64,000 bases of DNA from DATKFM01 sp963851215 (GCA_963851215.1 CAWKOG010000017.1:310001-374000), one strand, 5' to 3'; shown: positions 27,988-36,963, numbered from the stretch's first letter. Translations and numbers: made by a program. The notes: a model not told the origin generated them from the sequence alone.

Positions 27988-28335
27988 TCAGAAGCAGCGG
28001 ATCTCGGCCTCGGCCTGCGCCTGTCGCAGGTCCTCGACAACGGATTTCGTCCAGGCGGCATCGCGGAACACAGACGTCGATTTTCCCGGGCGCTGCACCA
28101 GGCGCAATACCGTCTCCGCTTGCACATATTCCTCGTAGGGGATCAGCGACGAGATGACGTCGATGCTGCAGGAGCATTTCTGCAGCATTTCCTGGGTCTG
28201 GCCGTTGCTGGCCATGCAGCCGAAGACATAATCCGCCAGCGTGGCCGTGGAATAGTCATTGGCAGCCGAGGCGGAACCAGCCGCTGAAAACAGAATAGCT
28301 AGGCTCAGACCGGCGATAGCCTTCGAGGCGTGCAT
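27988..28335 (-). CDS. Small secreted cysteine-containing protein, unknown function
   Basis: The start at 28335 is chosen because GGGAGG lies nine bases upstream; another ATG at 28341 is possible. The product is 115 residues with a signal peptide (IAGLSLAILFSAAGSASAA) and a mature helical part with cysteines in FGCMASNG, QKCSCSID and the C-terminal IRCF, suggesting disulfides. No named family is recognised. It shares direction with the next gene, whose stop lies 32 bases upstream, so the two are probably one transcript. Confidence 0.7.
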   Translation of the reverse strand: MHASKAIAGLSLAILFSAAGSASAANDYSTATLADYVFGCMASNGQTQEMLQKCSCSIDVISSLIPYEEYVQAETVLRLVQRPGKSTSVFRDAAWTKSVVEDLRQAQAEAEIRCF

Positions 28336-28367
28336 TCTCATGGTCCTCCTCCCGCCGGATGCCGCAG

Positions 28368-29024
28368 TCACTGCACCGTATCCTGGAATTGCAGCAGATT
28401 TTCCTCAAGCGGCTTGTCCGCCGACCCGCCGGGCGTCAGCACCCGGATGCTGTAGACGCCCCCCGGCACATCGGGCGCCAGATAGAACTCGTAGGTCTTT
28501 TCCGCGAACTTCTCGAAACGTGCGCGTAACGGGTCCTGCAAGAACGGCTGCAACGTAACATGGGTCGCCGGGACTTCCTTGCCGCCAAATGGCACCGTGA
28601 TTTCCTCTGTCGTCGCCCGATCAACGAAGGCGTCCCGGATCCGGTTGCGGAAAAAGAAGGCGGAACCGCCGGTCTGGCTGCTCAGACCCGCCACATCATG
28701 TTCCAGGAAAATCATGATCACCGGGTTACCATGGAACCCTTCGATTACAGGAAAATCCTGGTGATGCTTGTCGGAAAGAAAATTGAAACTGACATCCCGG
28801 CCGCCATCCGGCATTACCTTGGTGATGATGACATCCACGACATCATCGAACGCCTGCTCCAGGGTGCCCCTGTGCTGGTAGGTGTAACGCAGCGTGACGG
28901 GCTCCGTGATGTTCGCCAGATGGGGCGTTTTGAAAATGGCACGCTGCGCGGGCGAATAGTCGTCGGCACGGGCCTGAAGGGCACAGGCAGCGAGAATTGC
29001 GGCTATGGCGATCCGGACAAGCAT
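28368..29024 (-). CDS. Secreted protein of unknown function in the quinoprotein region
   Basis: The start at 29024 follows a GGAG at suitable distance and gives a signal peptide (MLVRIAIAAILAACALQARA); starts at 29066 or 29039 are possible. The mature 198 residues look beta-rich (VTLRYTYQHRGTLEQAFDDV, VFDRATTEEI-like region, a C-terminal GGVYSIRVLTPGG). There are no cysteines in the mature part and no catalytic motif that I know. Proteins of this type occur in other PQQ methanol or ethanol dehydrogenase neighbourhoods, which is the only hint of role. Confidence 0.7.
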   Translation of the reverse strand: MLVRIAIAAILAACALQARADDYSPAQRAIFKTPHLANITEPVTLRYTYQHRGTLEQAFDDVVDVIITKVMPDGGRDVSFNFLSDKHHQDFPVIEGFHGNPVIMIFLEHDVAGLSSQTGGSAFFFRNRIRDAFVDRATTEEITVPFGGKEVPATHVTLQPFLQDPLRARFEKFAEKTYEFYLAPDVPGGVYSIRVLTPGGSADKPLEENLLQFQDTVQ

Positions 29025-29181
29025 GGCCAATGGCTCCATGGATACTCTGGGCGCTGGTTGAACCATATCGGCAGTCCGGCGTCGAGCACTTGAGTTCCCG
29101 GGGTCTCCCGCTAGATACTGGCAGCAAGATGTCCGTTCGCGCAGAGCCGCTTTACTACCTCAGCGTCCTTGGCGGCTTTGC

Positions 29182-29646
29182 TTGAGCGCCGATACGCTCC
29201 GGCAGCTCGTCGCTGACCTGATTGTCGCGGTGTCGGCAATATCGGGTTACCCGGCGCCTGCCGACAGCCCGCATGTGGTGCTGATGGCCCACGAATTGCT
29301 CGAGGAGAAGGCCTGCGGGCAGCCTTGCCGCGTCTATGGCTGGTCCCCGCCGGGCTCGACCATCTACCTGGATAACCGGCTCGATCTCGATGGCAATCTG
29401 TTCGCCCGCAGCATCCTGGTGCATGAACTGACCCACTATTTGCAGCAGGAGAGCGGCAGGTATAGCAAGCGCCGGACCTGCCGCGAATGGATCGAGCGGG
29501 AGCGGGAAGCCTATCTGGTGCAGTTTCGCTGGCTTGCCCGGGAACAAGGCAGCCCCGTCACGGTTCCACCGGAAGTGGGCGGAATGCCTTGGCTGGTCAG
29601 CTGCCAGGATGAGCCGGAAAGCGGCAACGGCGGCCTCGGCGGCTAG
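29182..29646 (+). CDS. HExxH metallopeptidase-like protein
   Basis: The 154-residue product contains HELTHYLQ, the HExxH-type zinc motif (here H-E-L-T-H), followed by a glutamate-rich helix ending WIEREREAYLVQF that could give the third ligand. The TTG start at 29182 is the earliest available but has no clear ribosome site. A frame just upstream (starting ATG near 29129, YYLSVLGGFA) looks like part of an export signal, so another one-base shift at about 29178 may have cut off the true N-terminus. Substrate unknown. Confidence 0.6.
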   Translation: MSADTLRQLVADLIVAVSAISGYPAPADSPHVVLMAHELLEEKACGQPCRVYGWSPPGSTIYLDNRLDLDGNLFARSILVHELTHYLQQESGRYSKRRTCREWIEREREAYLVQFRWLAREQGSPVTVPPEVGGMPWLVSCQDEPESGNGGLGG

Positions 29647-29761
29647 TTTAACCATACCGGGGGATTTTCGGTCGCGTTGCTACGCGCCCCCCTTTTCTGC
29701 CAGAATTGGCGAAGTACTAAAGGCGGCCCAATACCGGACGCCAAAACGATGCGAGGTTTCC

Positions 29762-30250
29762 TTGTCCAGCGAGCGTGGCGTTGCCGTCCCCCTGCCGGTC
29801 CCGGACATCCTGGAGGCCGACGAGCATCACTACCGCATCTTGGTGCGGGACCTGGTGCTGGATTGCCGCATCGGCGCTTATCCGGACGAAAGGCTCAAGA
29901 CCCAGCGTGTGCGATTCAACCTGGATCTCCGGGTCCGCCGGCCGATCCCGCCGCTGAATGACGATCTCGAGAAGGTCATCTCCTACGACAAGATCATCGC
30001 CGAGATCCGCAATCTCGTGGCGGCCGGCCATATTAATCTGGTCGAGACGCTGGCGGAGCAGATCTGCGACATCTGCCTCGCCGACCGCCGCGTCGCCCGG
30101 GCCAAGGTGATGGTGGAGAAGCTCGAAGTCGAGCCGGCCGCCGCCGGCGTCGGCGTCGAGATCGAACGCAGCCGGCCCCGCAATCCCACGGTCGCCGAAG
30201 TATTCCCGCTTGTCTTCGACAGCAGCGGCCAGTCCGGCGGCAATCGCTGA
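29762..30250 (+). CDS. folB: Dihydroneopterin aldolase-like protein (FolB family)
   Basis: FolB converts dihydroneopterin to hydroxymethyl-dihydropterin, the pterin precursor of folate and H4MPT. The TTG start at 29762 is preceded by GCGAGG; it gives 162 residues. Family features are LVLDCRIGAYPDERLKTQRV, a FNLDLRVRR strand, ISYDKIIAEIRNLV with the YDK pocket, and HINLVETLAEQICDICL. It is the first gene of the pterin and furan block and lies four bases before the kinase-like gene. Being inside the C1 cluster, it may serve H4MPT specifically. Confidence 0.85.
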   Translation: MSSERGVAVPLPVPDILEADEHHYRILVRDLVLDCRIGAYPDERLKTQRVRFNLDLRVRRPIPPLNDDLEKVISYDKIIAEIRNLVAAGHINLVETLAEQICDICLADRRVARAKVMVEKLEVEPAAAGVGVEIERSRPRNPTVAEVFPLVFDSSGQSGGNR

Positions 30251-30253
30251 CGC

Positions 30254-30901
30254 TTGGGCGCCAGCCTTTCACGGCAATGCTCACGGCCCTGGGTCGTCAA
30301 GCTCGGGGGCAGCCTCCAGGGTTCGCCGAACCTGCGCCGCTGGCTCAAGGTCATCGCGGCAACGGCGGCGCCGGTGGTCATCGTGCCCGGCGGCGGCCCC
30401 TTCGCCGATGCGGTTCGCCTGGCGCAGAAACGGCTGAAATTTTCCGACGCGGTGGCGCATCACATTGCCCTACTGGCCATGGAGCAATATGGCCGCGCCA
30501 TCACCGGCTTGGCGCCTTCGATGCAGCCCGAAGAGACCCTCCTGTCAATCAAGGCCTGCCTGCGCCGAGGGCAAGTGCCGGTCTGGCTGCCGACAAGAAT
30601 GGTCCTTGGGCGGCCGGACATCGCCGAAAGCTGGGACGTCACGTCCGACAGCTTGGCGCTCTGGCTGGCGCGGCGATTGAGAGCCCGGGGCCTGATGCTG
30701 GTAAAATCGGCGCGTCTGCCAAAAGGCCCCCGAGCCGCGGCTGAGCTTTCAGGGCGCGGGATCATCGATGCGGCCTTTCCCCGCATGCTGGCGGCACATC
30801 CTTGCCCGAGCTGGTGCATCGAAAGCCGCGATCACCGGCTGGCGGCGCGGGCCTTTCATACCGGCGCCGATCCGCTGGCGACCAACATATTGCCGGCGTA
30901 G
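30254..30901 (+). CDS. MfnE-like amino acid kinase-family protein (methanofuran analogue synthesis)
   Basis: The 215-residue protein has the amino-acid-kinase fold start VVKLGGSLQGSPNLRRWL, the glycine loop VIVPGGGPFADAV and a C-terminal GADPLATNILP. In methanogens MfnE phosphorylates the aminomethylfuran alcohol of methanofuran; bacterial homologues sit in methylotrophy clusters next to MfnB, as here. The start is TTG at 30254; a later start is possible. It probably follows folB in one transcript. Confidence 0.75.
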   Translation: MGASLSRQCSRPWVVKLGGSLQGSPNLRRWLKVIAATAAPVVIVPGGGPFADAVRLAQKRLKFSDAVAHHIALLAMEQYGRAITGLAPSMQPEETLLSIKACLRRGQVPVWLPTRMVLGRPDIAESWDVTSDSLALWLARRLRARGLMLVKSARLPKGPRAAAELSGRGIIDAAFPRMLAAHPCPSWCIESRDHRLAARAFHTGADPLATNILPA

Positions 30902-30992
30902 GGATTTCCCCGATTGTGCCTTGCGGTGGGCCCGCTCTGCGGTGAACATGACGCTGCCGACAAGTTGAATTTCAGCGGAACACCCGACCCGA

Positions 30993-31559
30993 ATGTCTAA
31001 AGCCCGCGATAGCAAGACCCAGCGCCTGGCCTGGGCGCTCACCGGTTCCGGCCATTTCTTTCCGGAGAGCCTCGAACTCATGCGCCGGATCGCCGATATC
31101 GACGTCTTCGTCAGCCGCGCGGCCGCCGAGGTTGTGCGCATGTACCGGGACGACATGAACAAGCTGCCGTCGACGGCGCGCATCTTCAAGGATACGACGG
31201 CGAGCGCGGCGCCGGTCGGGCATTTCTATCACGGGGTCTATCACACGTTGGTCGTGGCACCCGCGACCTCGAACACGGTCGCGAAATGCGTCTATGGCAT
31301 CTCTGACAATCTGGCGACCAACGTCTTCGCCCAGGCCGGCAAGTGCCGCGTGCCGATCATCGTCTTCGCCTGCGATACCGCGCCGGAGCTGGATACCAAG
31401 GCGCCCCACGGCATGGTGAAAGTCTATCCCCGGCGCATCGACCTGGAGAATGTCGAAAAACTGAAATCCTTCGAGAGCACGCAAGTGGTGGAGTTGCTCG
31501 AGGATCTGACCAAGACCCTTGCGGCGCGTCTGGCATGTCTGAACATCTCCTTTTCCTGA
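30993..31559 (+). CDS. Flavoprotein, probable dihydromethanopterin reductase (DmrB-like)
   Basis: The 188-residue protein belongs to the HFCD flavoprotein family: it has TGSGHFFPES near the N-terminus and the FMN-binding stretch TLVVAPATSNTVAKCVYGI followed by SDNLATN. In proteobacteria lacking the DHFR-like DmrA, a flavoprotein (DmrB) reduces dihydromethanopterin to H4MPT. Its place in this H4MPT block and the absence of a dmrA here support that role, but related archaeoflavoproteins exist. It overlaps the next gene by 25 bases. Confidence 0.7.
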   Translation: MSKARDSKTQRLAWALTGSGHFFPESLELMRRIADIDVFVSRAAAEVVRMYRDDMNKLPSTARIFKDTTASAAPVGHFYHGVYHTLVVAPATSNTVAKCVYGISDNLATNVFAQAGKCRVPIIVFACDTAPELDTKAPHGMVKVYPRRIDLENVEKLKSFESTQVVELLEDLTKTLAARLACLNISFS

Positions 31560-32941
31560 CCGGGCACCTCGCGCTGCCGCGGCTGGGCAAGGTGCTGGCG
31601 GCGATGCAGCCGACGCCCTTCACTTTCGAGGTCCGGGATATCGGCGTGAAGGTCGCGTCACTGATGACGCCAGATATCATCCGCCGCCGATTGCCGCAGC
31701 CGCTGCAGGCCGACCGGGTCATCCTGCCCGGGCGCTCGCGCGGCGACCTGGAGGCGCTGGCGCAGGAGTTCGGCGTACCCTTCAGCCGCGGTCCCGATGA
31801 CCTGAAAGATCTGCCCGAATTTTTCGGGCGGCAGGGAAAGCCGGTCGATCTCTCGCGCCATGATGTGCGGATATTCGCCGAGATCGTCGAAGCGCCGTCG
31901 CTGGATGTCCCAGGCATCCTCGCCCGCGCCGCAGCCTATCGCGCGGCCGGCGCCGACGTGATCGATATCGGCTGTCTGCCAGATACGCCCTTTCCCCACC
32001 TGGAGAACAGCGTCATCGCGCTGCGCGACGCCGGCTACAAAGTCAGCGTCAATTCCGCCGATAGCGACGAGTTGCGGCGCGGCGGCAAGGCCGGCGCCGA
32101 TTTCCTGCTGAGCGTCAGCGAGGATACGCTGGATGTGCTCGACAGCGTTGCCGCCACGCCTGTGTTGATCCCGGCGCAGCATGGCGACCTGGACTCGCTG
32201 CTGCGCGCCATGGACCGGCTCGACGCGGCTGGCCGTGCCTATCTCGCCGATCCGATCCTCGATCCCATCCATTTCGGTTTTGCCAATTCCTTGGTGCGCT
32301 ATGTCGAGCTCCGGCGGCGGCGGCCCGATGCGCAGATTCTCATGGGGACCGGCAACCTGACCGAACTGACCGACGCCGACAGCAGTGGCGTCACAGCCAT
32401 GCTGATGGGGATCGTGTCGGAACTTCACGTCACCAACGTCCTGGTCGTCCAGGTAAGTCCCCATTGCCGGCGGGCGGTCCAGGAGACCGATGCGGCTCGG
32501 CGTCTGATGTTTGCCGCCCGTGAGGAATCGAGCCTGCCGTCGCAGATCGATGCATCGCTGCTGAGCCTGCATGACCGCAAGCCCTTCCCGGCCGATGCCG
32601 CGGAAATCGCCGAAACGGCAAGCGCCGTTGCCGACGACAATTTCCGCATCGAGGCGGCCGAGGACGGCGTTCACATCTACAACCGCCAGGGCCATCACAT
32701 CGGCGAAGATCCCTTTGACTTGTATCCCCGTCTTGGGGTGGAGGGCGACGGCGGCCATGCGTTCTATCTCGGCTTCGAACTGGCCAAGGCCCATATCGCC
32801 TGGCAGCTCGGCAAGCGCTATGTGCAGGACCGGCCCTTGGATTGGGGCTGCGCCACGGACCGGCAGGCGGAAGACCTGCAGCATTTGAAGGCGGCCGGCG
32901 TTACGCTCCAGGCCAAGCAGCGGCGCGGCGGCGAGTCATGA
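31535..32941 (+). CDS. Dihydropteroate synthase-like protein of the H4MPT cluster (DUF6513)
   Basis: The start at ATG 31535 (MSEHLLFLTGHLALPRLGKV) lies within the end of the flavoprotein gene. The 468-residue product has an N-terminal domain of about 150 residues unknown outside this group and a TIM-barrel related to dihydropteroate synthase (GADVIDIGCLPDTPF, YKVSVNSAD, LADPILDPIHFG, ILMGTGNLTELTDAD). Its relatives occur only in H4MPT-using bacteria and archaea. It is thought to act in methanopterin assembly, but the reaction is not shown. The stop overlaps the next start by four bases. Confidence 0.85.
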   Translation: MSEHLLFLTGHLALPRLGKVLAAMQPTPFTFEVRDIGVKVASLMTPDIIRRRLPQPLQADRVILPGRSRGDLEALAQEFGVPFSRGPDDLKDLPEFFGRQGKPVDLSRHDVRIFAEIVEAPSLDVPGILARAAAYRAAGADVIDIGCLPDTPFPHLENSVIALRDAGYKVSVNSADSDELRRGGKAGADFLLSVSEDTLDVLDSVAATPVLIPAQHGDLDSLLRAMDRLDAAGRAYLADPILDPIHFGFANSLVRYVELRRRRPDAQILMGTGNLTELTDADSSGVTAMLMGIVSELHVTNVLVVQVSPHCRRAVQETDAARRLMFAAREESSLPSQIDASLLSLHDRKPFPADAAEIAETASAVADDNFRIEAAEDGVHIYNRQGHHIGEDPFDLYPRLGVEGDGGHAFYLGFELAKAHIAWQLGKRYVQDRPLDWGCATDRQAEDLQHLKAAGVTLQAKQRRGGES

Positions 32942-33528
32942 TCCGGGAAACCATCGTCACCACCCAGGATCTTGCGGGCCGCGTACATATCGCGCCGCTC
33001 GGCCTGATCGTCGAGGGCGAGCATCTGATCATCGCGCCCTTCCGCCCCTCCCAGACGCTGGAGAACCTTCGCGCCAATCCCCATGCCGTCGCGAACTATA
33101 CCGACGACGTGCAGATCTTCGCCGGCTGCCTGACCGGCCGAAAGGAATGGCCGGTTCATCCGGCGACCCATGTGCCGGGCGCAGTATTGGATGCCGCCCT
33201 TTCCCATGCTGAACTCAGTGTTGAATCCATCACCGAGGATGAGCTTCGGCCGCGCTTTCGCTGCAAGGTCGTGCATGAGGCGGTGCATGCGCCCTTTCGC
33301 GGTTTCAACCGCGCCCAGGCGGCGGTCGTCGAGGCCGCCATTCTCGTCAGCCGGCTGCACATGCTTCCCGCCGACAAGATCGATCGGGAGCTCGGTTATC
33401 TGGAGATCGCCATAGACAAGACGGCAGGGCCGCGGGAGCGTCAGGCCTGGGAGTGGCTGATGCAGCGCATTGAGGCGCACAGGGCATCGGCCGGCGGCGA
33501 ACCAAAGACGGGAGAGAAACGGACGTGA
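32938..33528 (+). CDS. DUF447 family protein of the H4MPT cluster
   Basis: The start at ATG 32938 overlaps the previous stop (ATGA). The 196-residue product has the flavin-reductase-like split-barrel pattern of DUF447 (IRETIVTTQDL, HIAPLGLIVEGEHLIIAPFR, FRPSQTLENL, then HEAVHAPFRGFNRAQAAVVE). Such proteins are encoded in H4MPT gene clusters of methylotrophs and in methanogens; function is not established, though flavin binding is likely. It overlaps mfnB by four bases. Confidence 0.85.
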   Translation: MIRETIVTTQDLAGRVHIAPLGLIVEGEHLIIAPFRPSQTLENLRANPHAVANYTDDVQIFAGCLTGRKEWPVHPATHVPGAVLDAALSHAELSVESITEDELRPRFRCKVVHEAVHAPFRGFNRAQAAVVEAAILVSRLHMLPADKIDRELGYLEIAIDKTAGPRERQAWEWLMQRIEAHRASAGGEPKTGEKRT

Positions 33529-34274
33529 CGGGATTTCTGGCCAGCGTGACCTCGATGCAGGAAGCGGAGATCGCCCTCGCGGGCGGCGCTGATATTCTCG
33601 ACCTGAAGGATCCGTCCCGTGGCGCGCTGGGCGCGCTTCCCGCAGAAGTCTTATCGGCTTGCGTGGCCGGCATTGCGAAGCGGCGCATCGTGAGCGCAAC
33701 GGCGGGCGACCTCGCGATGGAACCCGATCTGGTGCGCAACGCCGTGCAGCGATTGGCGGCGTGCGGTGTGGATATCGTCAAGATCGGATTGTTTCCGGGA
33801 GGCGACGCATCGGCCTGCATCTCGGCTTTGCGCGAGGAGACTGTCCCGGGAACCCGTCTCGTCGCCGTGATGTTCGCCGATCAGGCGCCCGACTTCTCGC
33901 TCATCGGGCCCCTGCGCGATGCCGGCTTCACCGGCGTGATGCTGGACACGGCCGACAAATCCGCGGGCGGACTGCGGCGTCATCTACACGGCGACGTACT
34001 TGCCGATTTTGTCGAGAGCGCGAAGACCTCCGGCTTGATGAGCGGTCTCGCCGGTTCATTGCGGCTGGAAGATGTCGCGCCGCTTGCTGCCTTGGGTCCG
34101 GACTATCTCGGTTTCCGCGGCGGCATTTGTGATCATGGCCGCCAATCGGCTCTAAGCCCGGAGCGGCTTCGCGCTGTCCGTAGCGCCATTGATAGCGCGA
34201 ACATTCACCAGCGCGCGGCAAGAATGGCGACGGCCGCCGCCGGCGCGCAGCGCGCCGCCCATTCCGTTGCCTGA
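33525..34274 (+). CDS. mfnB: (5-Formylfuran-3-yl)methyl phosphate synthase MfnB
   Basis: MfnB makes the furan ring of methanofuran from two glyceraldehyde-3-phosphate molecules. The 249-residue protein has the family motifs FLASVTSMQEAEIAL, the Schiff-base lysine in DLKDPSRGALGA, GVDIVKIGLFPGG, MLDTADKSAGGL and YLGFRGGICDHGRQSAL. This shows the organism builds its own methanofuran-type cofactor for FhcABCD. The last 23 residues (from about ANIHQRAARM) read through the 3' end of the convergent gene and are probably not conserved. Confidence 0.93.
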   Translation: MTGFLASVTSMQEAEIALAGGADILDLKDPSRGALGALPAEVLSACVAGIAKRRIVSATAGDLAMEPDLVRNAVQRLAACGVDIVKIGLFPGGDASACISALREETVPGTRLVAVMFADQAPDFSLIGPLRDAGFTGVMLDTADKSAGGLRRHLHGDVLADFVESAKTSGLMSGLAGSLRLEDVAPLAALGPDYLGFRGGICDHGRQSALSPERLRAVRSAIDSANIHQRAARMATAAAGAQRAAHSVA

Positions 34275-35242
34275 AGATCTCCGCTGACCAGCGCGCCGAA
34301 ATCGACATAAGGCCGCCGCAACCGCTCCGCCAACCGCTTGGCGAGGAAACGGCCGACCCCGGCGCCGACAAGCGGCGCGTCTTCAGCCAGCAAGCTCTTC
34401 GACAAAACGCGGTCCGCCGCCGTGAGCAGTTTATTGCTTTGCCGCTCCGACAGATGCCACGCCAATTGCCGCCAGGGCGCGAGATCTGCCGGATCGGCGT
34501 CGCGGCCGAGCATGCGCGCCAGGCGCCGCGCACTGTCGCCCGGGGTCTTGCCGCGCCCGTCGGCGGTCGCCTGTTGATCGGCATCCGCCGGCAATTCGCC
34601 GGTCAGGCGATGGATATCGGCCATGGTCGCGAAATGCTCCGCCATGACTAGCTGACTTGCCCCGGCGAACGGCACCCGGTCGACAATCGCCATGACAGGC
34701 GTCCGCGTCACGCCGGTGTAGACGAGTTCCTCGCTCGTCAGCCGCTCTTCATCGCTATAGCCGGTGAATTCGACGCGGCCGCCGCGGAAAGCGACCAGAT
34801 CGCTCGTTGTACTGCCGACATCCACGAAAAGACCCCACTTGATCCGCGACGACGCAAATGCCGCGCTTGCGTGCCAGTTGGCGGAGGCAATCGCCTGCCA
34901 GTGCCTGACAGCGTCCGACGGCGCATGAAAACCGTCGCGGCCCCCGTAGATGCGAAGGTCCGCGTCGATGAAACTGTTGGCCGCCGCCGTGGCAAGCCGG
35001 CCGACACCGTCGGCACGGCTTTCGAAGAGGTCGACCAGTTCGCCGGTCATCGTCAGGCCATGGCGCGTCGTGCCCTGAAGCTGCGGCCGGATCTGTTCGA
35101 TGGCAGCGGTCAGATGATCCATGCCGCGCCACAGCGTGCAGGGCACCTGCCAGGCGCCGGCAATCCGTCCGCCGGCATCGGCCACCACCGCCTTGAGATG
35201 GGCGCCGCCGAGATCCCAGCCGATTGCCGATGCTTCAGTCAT
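34205..35242 (-). CDS. MfnF-like hydantoinase/oxoprolinase-family protein (H4MPT-linked C1 pathway)
   Basis: The 345-residue protein, started at ATG 35242, has an actin-like ATPase fold: IGWDLGGAHLKAVVAD at the N-terminus, a WGLFVDVGSTTSDLV phosphate loop and a C-terminal GAGVGRFLAKRLAERL. In methanogens the related MfnF joins the furan and tyramine-glutamate halves of methanofuran; this bacterial family is listed as H4MPT-linked. The start overlaps the stop of the ATP-grasp gene by eight bases. Its 3' end overlaps mfnB on the other strand by 70 bases. Confidence 0.82.
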   Translation of the reverse strand: MTEASAIGWDLGGAHLKAVVADAGGRIAGAWQVPCTLWRGMDHLTAAIEQIRPQLQGTTRHGLTMTGELVDLFESRADGVGRLATAAANSFIDADLRIYGGRDGFHAPSDAVRHWQAIASANWHASAAFASSRIKWGLFVDVGSTTSDLVAFRGGRVEFTGYSDEERLTSEELVYTGVTRTPVMAIVDRVPFAGASQLVMAEHFATMADIHRLTGELPADADQQATADGRGKTPGDSARRLARMLGRDADPADLAPWRQLAWHLSERQSNKLLTAADRVLSKSLLAEDAPLVGAGVGRFLAKRLAERLRRPYVDFGALVSGDLQATEWAARCAPAAAVAILAARW

Positions 35243-36236
35243 CCGATAGGTCCAGGTCAATTCGTTGCGGCGTCACTCGCAGCGGCCGCTGGATATCGGG
35301 AATTTGCCGCTTCAGCAAATCCAACACCAAGCCCGCGGGATTTGCGCCGATGGCGTCTCTCAGCCCGGCATAGGACGTCGTCAGGCGCGAGTTGATTTCC
35401 AAAACGACCAGGCCGTCCGGGCCATCAATCAAATCGACACCCACATAGCCCCAGAGGCCGGGAATGGCTGCCGCAACCGCCGAGGCGATCGGCTGATACT
35501 CGGCGCGGCGGACCTCGCGGCCGCCGACGACGAAACCGCGATAGCGGAATTCGTTGCCAGAGATTTCGATGAGTTGCTCATTGCAGGTGAGCAACCACGC
35601 AGCGCCGTCACGGCAAAGCAGGGACAGGCTCGCCGCAGGTCCGCTGACATAGGGCTGCAGGATCATGTCTGAGTTCGGGTTTGCGGCCATCCAGCCATCG
35701 AGAGTGCCGGCAGATTCGAACATCAGCGTATTCGCCGCGCCAGCACCATCGTCGGGCTTGACGACCCAGGCCGACGCCTTGCGGAAGTTCTCGCCGTTCC
35801 TGAGCGGCGCCGTCGGCACTGTCGGGATTCCGGATTTCGACAGATGCCTTGCCGTCGCCAGCTTGCTGCTGGTCAACCGCACGGATTGGGGATCGCTAGC
35901 CAGCAGGCGGCGGCCCGCTTCCACCGCGAGCTCGCAGACACGGGACAGAACGCCGCCGCTCTCCGGAGCTATCGGCCAAACCGCATCTGCCGAACGGATC
36001 AGTTCGGTCCAACGGGGCCAGAATTCGCCAGGTTTATCGATCGTCAAAACCTCTGCTTCAGCCCGAAGCGCGGGCAGGCGCTTGTCACGAGTCGTGATGA
36101 TTTCAACGCCGTCCAGCGACGCGAGATCCTTGACAAGCGCCGTCAGCATCATGTCGCCTTCACGCGACAAGTTGGCGGGGAGCGGCTGGCCGCTGAGACC
36201 GCCGCCTGTCACATACTCGCAGACGAATATCCGCAA
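35235..36236 (-). CDS. ATP-grasp ligase, MfnD-like (methanofuran analogue assembly)
   Basis: The 333-residue ATP-grasp enzyme has MRIFVCEYVTGGGLSGQPLP at the start, WVVKPDDGAGAANT for nucleotide binding, GYVGVDLIDGPDGLVVLEIN with metal-binding acidic residues, and SRLTTSYAGLRDAIG. It resembles MfnD, which ligates glutamate to tyramine in methanogens. No tyrosine decarboxylase is visible in the window, so its amine substrate is uncertain. It shares a promoter region with the HisA-like gene, only 11 bases away and divergent. Confidence 0.75.
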   Translation of the reverse strand: MRIFVCEYVTGGGLSGQPLPANLSREGDMMLTALVKDLASLDGVEIITTRDKRLPALRAEAEVLTIDKPGEFWPRWTELIRSADAVWPIAPESGGVLSRVCELAVEAGRRLLASDPQSVRLTSSKLATARHLSKSGIPTVPTAPLRNGENFRKASAWVVKPDDGAGAANTLMFESAGTLDGWMAANPNSDMILQPYVSGPAASLSLLCRDGAAWLLTCNEQLIEISGNEFRYRGFVVGGREVRRAEYQPIASAVAAAIPGLWGYVGVDLIDGPDGLVVLEINSRLTTSYAGLRDAIGANPAGLVLDLLKRQIPDIQRPLRVTPQRIDLDLSDD

Positions 36237-36247
36237 GGCGACACTCC

Positions 36248-36955
36248 GTGGAAGTCATTCCAGTCATCGACCTGATGGGCGGCATTGTCGTCCATGCCCG
36301 CCGCGGCGAGCGGCAGAACTATCAACCCCTGCAGTCGCCCCTCTGCGCCGGCTGCGAGCCCGCCGCCGTGGTTGGCGGCTATCTGACGGTCCACCCATTC
36401 TCGATCGTCTACATCGCCGATCTCGATGCCATCACCGGGAAAGGCGACAGCGGTCCGGTCATCGCCCGGCTGCGGCGACATTTCCCTGACCTGCGGTTCT
36501 GGGTGGACAATGGGCTTACCGATGCAGGGGCCTGTCGAAACTGGCTGCAACAGGGATATGGCGATCTCGTCATCGGCAGCGAAGCGCAGCGCGATGCATC
36601 CGCGATCAACGGCCTGGCGCAGGAGGGAGCGGCCGACCGGATCGTCCTCTCCCTCGACTTCAAGGATGGGAAGTTCCTGGGCCCCGAAGGCCTGCGGCAG
36701 CAGCCGTCGCTGTGGCCGCAGCGCATCATCGCCATGACACTGAGCCGTGTCGGCAGCGATACCGGCCCCGATTTCGAACTGTTGGATCAATTGCGGACGA
36801 AGGCTCCCGCCAAAAAGCTCTTCGCCGCCGGCGGCGTGCGCGGCGGCGAAGATCTCATCGAGTTGAACCGTCGAGGCATCAGCGGCGTCCTCGTGGCCAG
36901 CGCCCTCCATGCGGGGCGGATTGGCAAGCGCGAGATCGCCGCTGTCTGCGCCTGA
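36248..36955 (+). CDS. HisA-like TIM-barrel protein of the H4MPT cluster
   Basis: The 235-residue protein resembles HisA/HisF (VIPVIDLMGGIVVHARRGER, IVYIADLDAITG, FWVDNGLTDAG, FAAGGVRGGEDLIEL) but sits in a C1 cluster rather than with histidine genes. HisA-like genes are standard members of H4MPT clusters in methylotrophs and are presumed to act in cofactor synthesis. Reaction unknown. The GGERQNYQPL segment near the start and the lack of neighbouring his genes argue against a role in histidine synthesis. Confidence 0.85.
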   Translation: MEVIPVIDLMGGIVVHARRGERQNYQPLQSPLCAGCEPAAVVGGYLTVHPFSIVYIADLDAITGKGDSGPVIARLRRHFPDLRFWVDNGLTDAGACRNWLQQGYGDLVIGSEAQRDASAINGLAQEGAADRIVLSLDFKDGKFLGPEGLRQQPSLWPQRIIAMTLSRVGSDTGPDFELLDQLRTKAPAKKLFAAGGVRGGEDLIELNRRGISGVLVASALHAGRIGKREIAAVCA

Positions 36956-36963
36956 CAGACAGT

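Noticed and set aside
36248..36955. HisA of histidine synthesis
   Set aside because: No other his genes nearby; this HisA-like family is a standard member of H4MPT clusters.
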